A DNA stretch of 64,000 bases, from the NCBI RefSeq assembly GCF_009767585.1, contig NZ_WSNW01000001.1, positions 2,626,041 through 2,690,040 on the forward strand, given 5' to 3'. The notes beneath the pieces were generated by a model. That model saw only the letters and a list, made by a program, of their open reading frames with translations. It made no database searches and was not told the origin of the DNA. Numbering within the stretch: position 1 is the stretch's first letter; the number at the start of each line of letters is the position of its first letter. Both the position numbers and the translations under genes were made by a program. This DNA comes from Coprobacillus cateniformis. GTDB taxonomy: Bacteria > Bacillota_I > Bacilli_A > Erysipelotrichales > Coprobacillaceae. Below, piece by piece: positions 17,965-26,001 of the stretch.

Positions 17965-18540
17965 ATGGAACAAAGACCAGATTTAAATACATCGTTAGAT
18001 AGTCAGACATTCAGACAGTTTTATTATCTCAAAGAAGAATTAGTTGATTTTTGTAAACAAAATCATATACCAACAAGTGGAGGAAAAATAGAACTTACAG
18101 AAAGAATAGCTTATTTTTTAGAAACTGGAAAAATTATGAAAACAACTGTTCAAACAAAAAAACAGTCTCTAATCACTGTTATTCACGAAACAGATTGTAT
18201 TGAAAGCAATTTTGTATGTTCAGAAAAACATCGAGCATTCTTTAAGCAGATGATAGGTTCAAGTTTTTCATTTAATGTTCTTTTTCAAAAATGGCTAAAG
18301 AATAATACTGGTAAAACTTATAGCGAAGCTATTGAAGCTTATTACCAAATTCTTGAGAATAAGAAAAAAGGGAAAACAAAGATTGATAAACAGTTTGAAT
18401 ACAATACATATATTCGGGATTTTTTTGCTGATAATAAAGGGAGAACATTAGAGGATGCTATTCAATGCTGGAAGTATAAAAAAAGTATACCTGGACATAA
18501 CCGCTATGAGAAATCAGATTTAAGAGTACTTAATGTTTAA
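17965..18540 (+). CDS. SAP-domain protein (DUF6434-like), putative nucleic-acid binding
   Basis: A 191-residue basic protein. Residues about 17-55 (FRQFYYLKEELVDFCKQNHI...GGKIELTERIAYFLETG) fit a SAP helix-extended-loop-helix, a DNA/RNA-binding fold. The C-terminal half (RAFFKQMIGSSFSFNVLFQKW...GKTYSEAIEAYYQI) resembles DUF6434, commonly attached to SAP domains in Firmicutes. Its function is not known. GAGG precedes ATG 17965. It follows the NUDIX terminator and precedes the lysozyme gene, so it may be read alone. Confidence 0.75.
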   Translation: MEQRPDLNTSLDSQTFRQFYYLKEELVDFCKQNHIPTSGGKIELTERIAYFLETGKIMKTTVQTKKQSLITVIHETDCIESNFVCSEKHRAFFKQMIGSSFSFNVLFQKWLKNNTGKTYSEAIEAYYQILENKKKGKTKIDKQFEYNTYIRDFFADNKGRTLEDAIQCWKYKKSIPGHNRYEKSDLRVLNV

Positions 18541-18598
18541 AATGATTAACATTTTGGTTTCATAATGCGTTATAATCAATTATATGGAGGATAATAAA

Positions 18599-20215
18599 AT
18601 GAATTATATTAAGCAAAATAAGAAATGGTTTATTTTATCACTTATTATTATTTTCATTATCATTATTATATCTTTATTCTTTTTTCTTAATAACAATGAT
18701 CAAAAGGATAATAAAAATAAAACATTTGATACATCTTTGGTAGGAGAAGCAAGTGTGGATCCTGAAAATTTTGATGAAACAGAGGAAGGAACACCTATAG
18801 ATGCTGATCAATTAAATGGAGAACAGGGAAAGAGTAATGGTATTGATGTATCTAAATGGCAAGGGAAAATTGATTGGAATCAAGTCAAGAAAAGCCAAAT
18901 CGATTTTGTCTTCATCCGTATTGGTTATCGTGGAGAAAATGGTATTATATATAAAGATGATAACGCTGATTATAATATTCAGCAAGCCACAAAAGCAGGA
19001 TTACTTGTAGGTGTTTATTTTTATTCTACTGCGCTTAATCAAAAAGAAGCCATTGAAGAAGCAAAATGGACACTTCAATGTATAGATGGATATAGTATAT
19101 CTTATCCAGTTGTCTATGATTGCGAAGGTTATAAAAATTCCTCAAGTCGTACATATCAATTGAGTTCAAAGGAACGTACAGAAAATGCTCTTGCCTTTTT
19201 AGATACGATTTCAAAAGCAAACTATGAAACAATGTTTTATACATCATTAAGTGATATTAATTCTCATTGGAATATTCGTGATATCAAAAATAAGCATAAG
19301 ATATGGATTGCTCAATATTCATCAAAGATTTATCCTGAAAAACAAAAACCAGATTATAATGATCAATGTCATGCATGGCAATATACCAATAAAGGTCAGG
19401 TAAAGGGGATTAATGGTAATGTAGATATGGTTGTTTGTTATTTTAAAAACAAAAAAGCTGATCCTAAAAATAAAAAAGCTGAATTACCAAAAGCATCTGT
19501 ACCATTAACAGAAGAAGAGAAAATATATTCAGCAGTTAATGAAAAGGTGACTGCAAAGGATGAAACAAATTTGAGGTCTCTTGCGACAATAAAAAGTGAT
19601 ATTGTTGCCTCTTTAAAAAATGGTGAGACCCTGACTCGCATTGCTGTGGGAACAAATGGCTGGTCAAAACTACGATATAAAAATAAGACAGTTTATGCAA
19701 TAACAAGTTATTTAACAACTGATTTATCAGTTAAGAAAACAGAATCAGAAGATATCGTTTCAGGTCAGAAGTTCGAGTCTAAGAAAGATAAAGTAACTGC
19801 AAAAGATGAGGTTAATTTACGTTCACTTCCTTCAACGTCAGGGGAAGTTGTTGGAACATTAACTAGTGGTACATTTCTTGAACGTACAGCAATAAGTCAA
19901 AAGGGGTGGTCAAGACTTATATATAAAGGTAAGGTTGTTTATGCAATAACAAGTTATTTAAGCCATGATGTTGTCGAAAAACCAAAACCGACAGAACCTG
20001 ATCAATCAGATGGATTTACAGCAGTTAATGAACAAGTAACAGCAAAATCAGAAACAAATTTAAGGGATAAGCCTTCAATTGATGGTGGACAAGTTATTTA
20101 TACGCTTAAAAATGGTGAATATGTAAAACGTATTGGTACTCATAGCAATGGCTGGTCAAAATTAGAGTATAATGGACAAGTGGTTTATGCAATATCATCT
20201 TATCTAGTTAATTAA
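18599..20215 (+). CDS. GH25 lysozyme with N-terminal membrane anchor and three SH3 repeats
   Basis: A surface muramidase predicted to cut the MurNAc-GlcNAc bond of peptidoglycan. From ATG 18599 (RBS GGAGG at 18586-18590) it has 538 residues: a membrane anchor at about 9-33, an acidic linker, a GH25 domain at about 78-285 (GIDVSKWQGKIDW; catalytic D-x-E in YPVVYDCEG) and three bacterial SH3-like repeats, each near 60 residues (NLRSL or NLRDK start, GWSKL or GWSRL middle, VYAITSYL end). The SH3 repeats likely bind wall. It may serve wall turnover or spore-related lysis; the context does not decide. Confidence 0.9.
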   Translation: MNYIKQNKKWFILSLIIIFIIIIISLFFFLNNNDQKDNKNKTFDTSLVGEASVDPENFDETEEGTPIDADQLNGEQGKSNGIDVSKWQGKIDWNQVKKSQIDFVFIRIGYRGENGIIYKDDNADYNIQQATKAGLLVGVYFYSTALNQKEAIEEAKWTLQCIDGYSISYPVVYDCEGYKNSSSRTYQLSSKERTENALAFLDTISKANYETMFYTSLSDINSHWNIRDIKNKHKIWIAQYSSKIYPEKQKPDYNDQCHAWQYTNKGQVKGINGNVDMVVCYFKNKKADPKNKKAELPKASVPLTEEEKIYSAVNEKVTAKDETNLRSLATIKSDIVASLKNGETLTRIAVGTNGWSKLRYKNKTVYAITSYLTTDLSVKKTESEDIVSGQKFESKKDKVTAKDEVNLRSLPSTSGEVVGTLTSGTFLERTAISQKGWSRLIYKGKVVYAITSYLSHDVVEKPKPTEPDQSDGFTAVNEQVTAKSETNLRDKPSIDGGQVIYTLKNGEYVKRIGTHSNGWSKLEYNGQVVYAISSYLVN

Positions 20216-20238
20216 GATGTGAAATTTCATTGATATGA

Positions 20239-20271
20239 AAAGACAAGATTTAGAAAATAAATCTTGTCTTT
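20239..20271. terminator. Bidirectional terminator between lysozyme and HAD gene
   Basis: A 13-bp perfect stem AAAGACAAGATTT / AAATCTTGTCTTT with a seven-base loop lies between two convergent genes. T-rich bases follow on either strand. Confidence 0.8.
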
Positions 20272-20273
20272 GT

Positions 20274-21125
20274 TCAAATTAATCCATGTTTTTTCATAGA
20301 ATTATAGATACTATCATCAATAATATCATCTGTAATTTCATCAGCAATTGCCTTTAACCCTTCAGCTGCATTTCCTACAGCTATACCATATTGGCAAAAT
20401 TCAAGCATATCAATATCGTTTAATCCATCTCCAAAAGCATATGTATTATCTTTTGGTATTCCTAAATGTGTTATGAGAGCTTCTATTGCTGATGCTTTAT
20501 TGACACCAGGAACAGAGAGTTCACCACTATCATTACCAAACATTGGAACTGTGCAATGAATAACGTTAAATTCTAAGTTGAATTCTGCTTTAATATTCTC
20601 AAAAGGAAATCCTTCTTTTTCTAGGAAACAAATTTTATTCACATCATCACGATGTAAATCATAACCAATCTTTAATGAATTAATAAAATGATTTGGTGCT
20701 TCTTTCTTTTTTCTTCTTGCTTCAGGATCATTTTCTAAATCTCCATACATAATAGATTCCAATCTTGGAATAAGATGCTGACTTGCGTAAAGTCCACCAT
20801 TACTTTCGATGTAAAAATCAAAGTTATGTTCTTCAAAAAAATCAACAACATGGTGTATAGCGTTTCGAGAAACTTGTTTATGATATAACATCTCATCTCC
20901 AATTTCTACAAAACCACCACCAGCGCCAATTATACCATCAAAGCCAATTTCTAAAATATGTGAAAAAATCTCCGCTTTACTTCTGCCAGTGCATAAAAAA
21001 CAAAGATTCCCTTTTTGCTTTGTTGCTTGTATTGCTTTTATAGTAGACTCAGGGATAAACTCTTGTGACGAACGTACGTCAACTAACGTTCCATCAACAT
21101 CAAAAAATATAACTTTTTTATTCAT
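20274..21125 (-). CDS. HAD-superfamily hydrolase, Cof subfamily
   Basis: A 283-residue sugar-phosphatase-type HAD protein. Motif I is FFDVDGTLVD at the N-terminus, motif II LCTGRS near 48, and motif IV FGDGLNDIDML near 235; the long C2 cap lies between. The substrate is not predictable. The frame extends upstream to 21212, but GGAGGT (complement of 21131-21136) fixes the start at ATG 21125. A second Cof protein at 43014-43868 is a paralogue of the same length. Confidence 0.9.
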   Translation of the reverse strand: MNKKVIFFDVDGTLVDVRSSQEFIPESTIKAIQATKQKGNLCFLCTGRSKAEIFSHILEIGFDGIIGAGGGFVEIGDEMLYHKQVSRNAIHHVVDFFEEHNFDFYIESNGGLYASQHLIPRLESIMYGDLENDPEARRKKKEAPNHFINSLKIGYDLHRDDVNKICFLEKEGFPFENIKAEFNLEFNVIHCTVPMFGNDSGELSVPGVNKASAIEALITHLGIPKDNTYAFGDGLNDIDMLEFCQYGIAVGNAAEGLKAIADEITDDIIDDSIYNSMKKHGLI

Positions 21126-21316
21126 ATAATACCTCCAATAGTTATTATATCTAAAATTTATTATAATCAAAATTATTTTCAAACCTTGCAAATTATAATT
21201 TATCATTTTCAAAAAATGGAATTATTCTTTATTTATATAGAAAAAGGTGTACAATAATAAATATTCGTTTGAAAACGATAATAATCGATAATAAGTAACT
21301 AGGGAGGATATGATAA
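21126..21316. other. Intergenic region with divergent signals
   Basis: This stretch separates the HAD gene from the decayed gene. On the minus strand TATAAT (complement of 21144-21149) with TTTGAT 16 bases upstream can serve the HAD gene. On the plus strand TACAAT at 21250-21255 is a possible -10 for the pseudogene/MATE unit. A short CGTTTGAAAACG palindrome follows. Nothing else was seen. Confidence 0.35.
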
Positions 21317-21594
21317 ATGAATTAATATTTTTTGGTGAGATTAGGATATCATGTTCATAAAGATAACACTTTTTCAGTTGATGAGGTTTGCATCAAATTG
21401 TAAAATTTATTGTCAATGAAAGTTATCAGGATTTGACTTTAGTTAAAAATACACCACATATGTCTTGAGATGAAATGTCACAATTGCTTCTTTATTCAAA
21501 AAGGAAATCTGTACTTTGTATGCATATAGATGGTGTAAATTATAAGCAGGTAGTTAAAGAAAAGAATAATTTATTAGGGGGATATTATGAATAA
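21301..21594 (+). pseudogene. Decayed small gene upstream of the MATE transporter
   Basis: AGGGAGG (21301-21307) precedes ATG 21317, but codon 3 is TAA. Reading past it gives YFLVRLGYHVHKDNTFSVDEV, then a frame change near 21395 leads into QIVKFIVNESYQDLTLVKN, one TGA at a likely Trp codon (HMS-stop-DEM), and LLLYSKRKSVLCMHIDGVNY to a TAA at 21592-21594. The joined product would be about 90 residues. The pieces look like real protein with two nonsense codons and one frameshift. The family is not recognised. Its 3' end overlaps the MATE start, so it was probably co-transcribed with it. Confidence 0.5.
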
Positions 21595-22936
21595 GAGTAA
21601 ATCTACAGATTTAATTCATGGGCATATTGCGAAATCAATTTTTTGGTTTTCTGTTCCATTGCTGATAGGGAATTTGTTTCAACAATTGTATAATACAGTA
21701 GATGCTTATGTTGTGGGGAATTTTGTGAGTAAGGAAGCATTAGCAGCAGTTGGAGCATCTTCACCTATCATTAATATGTTAATTGGCTTCTTTATGGGAC
21801 TCGCAACTGGAGCAGGGGTTATTATTGCACAATATTTTGGTGCAGGAGATAATGGGCGTTTAAAAAAGGCTGTTCATAGTTCTGCAGCATTAACACTTGT
21901 TATGTCTTTATTGTTAACAGTCATTGGAATTATTGGAACAAATCCAATGCTACATGCCATTGGAATACCAGCTGATGTCTTCCATGATTCCTCTACATAT
22001 TTAATGATATATTTTGCAGGTATTTCATTTAATCTGATTTATAATATGGGATCAGGAATATTAAGAGCAATGGGTGATTCTAAGCGACCTCTTTATTTCT
22101 TAATTATTGCTTGTATTGTTAATATCATTTTAGATTTCCTATTTGTAAAATATTTACATATGGGAGTTGCTGGGGCAGGGTATGCAACATTAATAGCGCA
22201 GGCTATAAGTGCTATACTTGTTGTTATTGTCTTGATAAGAAGTGAAGGTCCACATCAATTATTCTGGAAACAAATTCGTTTTCATTTTCCAATCTTAAAG
22301 AAAATAATTATGGTGGGGTTACCTACGGGAATTCAACAAAGTATAGTATCTTTATCAAATGTTATCGTTCAGTCTTATGTTAATGCATTTGGTTCAAGTG
22401 TTGTTGCTGGATATTCAGCAACAATACGTATTGATGGATTTGTTAATTTACCATTGCAAAGTTTTAATATGGCAGTGACAACGTTTGTGGGGCAAAATAT
22501 TGGTGCTAAGCAATATGAACGCGTCAAAAAAGGTTCGCGTATTGCACTGTGGATGACTATGGCAGTTATTGCAACAATGGCTATTTCACTCTTCTTTTTT
22601 GGAGAAAGTTTTATTGCTATTTTTAATAGTGAACCAGATGTTATTCAGGCAGGGCGCACAATGCAATTAGCATTTGTACCTTTCTATATTATGTTGCCAG
22701 TTGTACAGATTTATAATGGTGTTTTAAGAGGTGCAGGGAAATCTTCAGTTCCAATGTATATTATGGTTTTTAATTTTGTTATTTTAAGACAGATTTATTT
22801 GGCAATAGTGACGCAGATGACATCAGATGTTTATTTTGTTTTTATGGGCTGGCCTGTCACTTGGGTAACTTGTGCAATTATGTTTATTATCTATTATCAC
22901 AAGGTTAATTGGTTAAATCAGCAATCCGTTTCATAA
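21587..22936 (+). CDS. MATE family efflux transporter
   Basis: A 449-residue, 12-helix multidrug/toxin extrusion protein, using an ion gradient to expel cationic compounds. The N-terminal IAKSIFWFSVPLLIGNLFQQLYNTVDAYVVG and the repeated second-half equivalent near 235 (GLPTGIQQSIVSLSN) are typical of the DinF/NorM-like MATE group. RBS TTAGGGGG precedes ATG 21587. The substrate is unknown. Confidence 0.92.
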   Translation: MNKSKSTDLIHGHIAKSIFWFSVPLLIGNLFQQLYNTVDAYVVGNFVSKEALAAVGASSPIINMLIGFFMGLATGAGVIIAQYFGAGDNGRLKKAVHSSAALTLVMSLLLTVIGIIGTNPMLHAIGIPADVFHDSSTYLMIYFAGISFNLIYNMGSGILRAMGDSKRPLYFLIIACIVNIILDFLFVKYLHMGVAGAGYATLIAQAISAILVVIVLIRSEGPHQLFWKQIRFHFPILKKIIMVGLPTGIQQSIVSLSNVIVQSYVNAFGSSVVAGYSATIRIDGFVNLPLQSFNMAVTTFVGQNIGAKQYERVKKGSRIALWMTMAVIATMAISLFFFGESFIAIFNSEPDVIQAGRTMQLAFVPFYIMLPVVQIYNGVLRGAGKSSVPMYIMVFNFVILRQIYLAIVTQMTSDVYFVFMGWPVTWVTCAIMFIIYYHKVNWLNQQSVS

Positions 22937-23027
22937 ATAAAAGTTCTTTTCAAATAGTTAATTTTATTATTATTGATTTGTGAGTATTTCTATTAGAGAA
23001 TGTGGTTATCACACTTTCGATTAATAT

Positions 23028-23075
23028 AAAAAAGCAGACTTCACTGTAAGTATAATACAAGGAGTCTGTTTTTTT
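23028..23075. terminator. Bidirectional terminator between MATE and FRG genes
   Basis: AAAAAAGCAGACT (23028-23040) pairs with AGTCTGTTTTTTT (about 23062-23075) around a 20-base loop, with one bulged base. A and T runs on both sides suit termination of both convergent genes. Confidence 0.7.
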
Positions 23076-23076
23076 A

Positions 23077-24360
23077 TTAAAGCATTTTATGAGTCATTTC
23101 TTTGATATACTGACTAACATCATCCATTCCAGTGTAAAGTGTTGCTCTATTGAAGTCAAAAATATCAAGAAGTTCTAATAGTTCTTTTTTGAGATTTTTA
23201 GGAATATGTATGATGACTTTGCATCCATTTTGTTTATGAAAAATCTTATCTATTTGTTGATCATGATATTTTGGGTGAGTACAAATAATAAATAATCCAG
23301 CTTGTCTAGCAATTCTTTCATTATTATCATAGTTAGCTCTCACAATATAGACTTGCTTTAAAGAATTTGGATTTATTTTATTAGTGAAACCAGATTTTTC
23401 ATAAGCGATTTCGCTAGCGAGTTTATCAAATAATTGCTGAGGAACTTTACTAGGGGAAGCATATATTTTATCAAATATTTGATTTTTTTCTAAGTAATTC
23501 AAGCGACATAAAGAAGATATAATACGAACTGAATCACTATGAGCATATCTTATCTGTTTTTCTTGTTCTTCAAATAAAATGATAGAACCATCAAACTTTT
23601 TAGGATTTTGACAGGCAAAATATAATGCTACAAGTGGATTTGTTGTAATATCTAAAAGCCTTGTAGGAAGTGTATAATGTTGCATTTTTGAAAGACGCTG
23701 AAAATTTGTGTTACACTTTTCAAACTCTGTCGTTTTTCTCATAATCAATTGATTGTACATATAGTCTTCATGATTAATCCATGAATTCTCTCGAAATAAT
23801 GATGGAATGGCTTTATAGTTAATATTATCATGCCCTCTATAAAAAAGTTGTGTAGCATCTTTATCAATATTCTTTTGTATTTCTTTAAGAATAGAAGTGA
23901 ATTCTTCAAATGCACTCATATTTTTATGAGTTCCTAAAGAATAAATTAAAACTTTATTCATATGAAAAAAGAATGGTTTTTCATATGATATATTATTATG
24001 CATTGGGAAATGTTTAATCCAGAAGTCAATAATCTGTTGAAATGATGTTTTCGTGATACTATTAGACAGCATAATCATAAAATATTCAATTTGCTGTACT
24101 TTAGAAAAATCATATTCTTTAAACAACTGGGATTGAAATAAACCAATCAATTGTTTTTCTGTCAATTCCTTGAATTCTTTTTGAGTTTTGATGTATTTTT
24201 CCATTTGTTTAAGAAGTTGTGCGAGGATATCTCGTGATTTTTTTGGGACATCACTTTTTTTGTATTGTTCAACATAATTATCCAAATGGAAAAAATCTGC
24301 ATCAGACACTTTATATGTAATCAATCTTTCAATTAAATGTGCCAATGTATTTATATTCAA
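23077..24360 (-). CDS. FRG-domain protein
   Basis: A 427-residue protein with an FRG domain at about 185-345: the defining aromatic-Arg-Gly is in LFYRGHDNINYKAIPSLFR, followed by HYTLPTRLLDITTNPLVALYFAC. The N-terminal 180 residues are helical and unrecognised. FRG domains often occur in phage-defence and toxin-like settings, though their activity is poorly defined. The start is TTG at 24360, with AAAGGA in the end of ispH as RBS, 12 bases away, so the start is uncertain. It follows ispH by nine bases, so the two share a transcript. Confidence 0.8.
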   Translation of the reverse strand: MNINTLAHLIERLITYKVSDADFFHLDNYVEQYKKSDVPKKSRDILAQLLKQMEKYIKTQKEFKELTEKQLIGLFQSQLFKEYDFSKVQQIEYFMIMLSNSITKTSFQQIIDFWIKHFPMHNNISYEKPFFFHMNKVLIYSLGTHKNMSAFEEFTSILKEIQKNIDKDATQLFYRGHDNINYKAIPSLFRENSWINHEDYMYNQLIMRKTTEFEKCNTNFQRLSKMQHYTLPTRLLDITTNPLVALYFACQNPKKFDGSIILFEEQEKQIRYAHSDSVRIISSLCRLNYLEKNQIFDKIYASPSKVPQQLFDKLASEIAYEKSGFTNKINPNSLKQVYIVRANYDNNERIARQAGLFIICTHPKYHDQQIDKIFHKQNGCKVIIHIPKNLKKELLELLDIFDFNRATLYTGMDDVSQYIKEMTHKML

Positions 24361-24369
24361 GATTTATCA

Positions 24370-25290
24370 CTATCCTTTCTGTTCATCTAATATTTTTTCC
24401 TTTTCAATAGATGGTTTGACATGTGTTTCTGGATTATTTTCATCAAACTGTTCTAAAAATGATATAACTTGATTTGTTAAATAAGTAGGAGTAGAGGCTC
24501 CTGAAGAAACTGCTGCTTTTGTCTTGCCTTTTAAATTAGTAATATTTAAATCTTGAATACTTTCAATCATATAGACATCTTTATTTTCTCCTGCAATTGA
24601 AGCAAGTTTTTGTGTATTATGGGAATGGGGATCACCAACAATAAAAACAATATCAATATCATCATCAATATTTTTAATCGCCTCTTGTCTGATCTTTGTC
24701 GCAGTACATGTTTCTTTTGCAATTTCTACATAAGGAAGAGTATTTTTAGCAAATTCACATAATTCATAAACATCATAAAGAGACATTGTTGTTTGATTTG
24801 TAATGATGTATTTTTTCTGAGGATTCATTTTAAGAATATCTTCTTTTTGAGTGATTAGATGAATCTTATGTGAATTGATTGAAATAGCACCTTCTGCTTC
24901 TGGATGACCTACTTTTCCAATATATAAAATTTCATATCCAAGTTTCAATTTATCTTTAATCAAATCATGTGTTTTGATAACATCTTGGCATGATGCATCA
25001 ATAACATTCAAGCCTTTTTTTTGTGCTTTTAAAAAGACTTGCTCACTTGCTCCATGAGCAGTAATAATAACTGTACCATCATCAATATCATCTAATAATT
25101 CCAATCTCGTTTTTCCTTTGTGGTCAATTGTTTTAACACCTAATTCTTCTAATGCATTGACAATATATTGGTTATGTACAATCATGCCTAAAATATATAC
25201 TGGCGGTTTCTGACTTGCTTTTTTAGCTATATTAATGGCATTGACAACCCCTTTACAGTATCCTCTAGGGACAATAGCTTTGACTTCCAT
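24370..25290 (-). CDS. ispH: 4-hydroxy-3-methylbut-2-enyl diphosphate reductase
   Basis: The last enzyme of the MEP isoprenoid pathway, making IPP and DMAPP with an Fe-S cluster. The 306-residue protein shows the three cluster cysteines in PRGYCKGV, DASCQDV and KETCTATK, plus the HGAS and SHNTQ-type motifs. GTG 25302 is inside the RBS GGAGGTG, so ATG 25290 is taken. IspG, the preceding pathway enzyme, is also in this window (32145-33203). This is the yqfP position of the Bacillus cluster. Confidence 0.94.
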   Translation of the reverse strand: MEVKAIVPRGYCKGVVNAINIAKKASQKPPVYILGMIVHNQYIVNALEELGVKTIDHKGKTRLELLDDIDDGTVIITAHGASEQVFLKAQKKGLNVIDASCQDVIKTHDLIKDKLKLGYEILYIGKVGHPEAEGAISINSHKIHLITQKEDILKMNPQKKYIITNQTTMSLYDVYELCEFAKNTLPYVEIAKETCTATKIRQEAIKNIDDDIDIVFIVGDPHSHNTQKLASIAGENKDVYMIESIQDLNITNLKGKTKAAVSSGASTPTYLTNQVISFLEQFDENNPETHVKPSIEKEKILDEQKG

Positions 25291-25322
25291 TTTATAAATC
25301 ACCTCCTATGCATTATAACATA

Positions 25323-25350
25323 TTGTGATTCTAAAAAAAGTCTTTATAAT
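25323..25350 (+). promoter_or_regulatory. Promoter of the merR gene
   Basis: TTGTGA (25323-25328), a 16-base spacer and TATAAT (25345-25350) precede the RBS AAGGAGGAG. The ispH promoter runs in the opposite direction through the same interval, with TATAAT on the minus strand near 25310. Confidence 0.6.
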
Positions 25351-25373
25351 ATATTTTATAAGGAGGAGTACTT

Positions 25374-25949
25374 ATGTATATTCAGGAAATATCTCAAAAA
25401 CTTCAATTATCTAAAAAAGCAATTAATCTTTATGAAGAGAAAGGACTTATTCAACCACAAAAAGACGATCATGGTTATCGTATTTATTTAGAGAAAGAAA
25501 AACAAACATTATTAAAAATAAAACAATTAAGACGGTTAGGATTTCATTTAGAAGAAATTAAAAAAGTACTATTGGAGAAACAATATCATATTTTTGATCA
25601 GAAAAAAACTGAATATCAAGAAAAACTTTTCCAGATTAATACTTCAATTCAATATATTGATGATATTAAAGAAACTTTAATGAATGAAAATGATATCAAT
25701 GAAATCTCTCAAGAAATTGATCAAACTTATCATTTAGAAGTCTCTTTTAATCAAGAGAATACAGAGATTAATTTTGATAAATTATGTATTTATCTTTTTA
25801 CATTAGCCTGGGTTTTTGCTCCTAAAGTAGAGGTCAATTTTTTATGTGAATTTTTATCATACACTTTTTATATAAGTGCATTTTTAATCTATGCTTCGTC
25901 TCGAGTGAGATTATTTCTCTTTAAAATCGTTCGTTTCTTTGAAAAATAA
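25374..25949 (+). CDS. MerR-family regulator with C-terminal membrane segments
   Basis: A 191-residue regulator. Residues 1-70 are a MerR winged helix (MYIQEISQKLQLSKKAINLYEEKGLI, then RRLGFHLEEIKKVL). A coiled-coil dimerisation helix spans about 75-110. Unusually, the C-terminus has two hydrophobic stretches (about 135-150 and 157-176) and a basic tail, predicting a membrane-bound regulator. No metal-binding cysteine cluster is seen. A MerR-type promoter starts two bases after its stop and faces the MutS-like gene, its likely target. Confidence 0.8.
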   Translation: MYIQEISQKLQLSKKAINLYEEKGLIQPQKDDHGYRIYLEKEKQTLLKIKQLRRLGFHLEEIKKVLLEKQYHIFDQKKTEYQEKLFQINTSIQYIDDIKETLMNENDINEISQEIDQTYHLEVSFNQENTEINFDKLCIYLFTLAWVFAPKVEVNFLCEFLSYTFYISAFLIYASSRVRLFLFKIVRFFEK

Positions 25950-25950
25950 T

Positions 25951-25981
25951 TTGACAATCCCTAAGGGAATGGCTTTATAGT
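25951..25981 (+). promoter_or_regulatory. MerR-type promoter with 19-base spacer and central dyad
   Basis: TTGACA (25951-25956) and TATAGT (25976-25981) are separated by 19 bases, longer than the normal 17, and the spacer contains the dyad TCCCT-A-AGGGA. Overlong spacers with a central dyad are the hallmark of promoters activated by MerR-family proteins through DNA untwisting. It lies just before the MutS-like gene and just after merR. Confidence 0.75.
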
Positions 25982-26001
25982 GGAGTGAGGAGGGATGGTT
26001 T

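Noticed and set aside
21455..21470. TGA read as tryptophan (mycoplasma-type code)
   Set aside because: TGA ends ygiQ, cdd and several other clear genes, so the code is standard and this TGA is a nonsense mutation.
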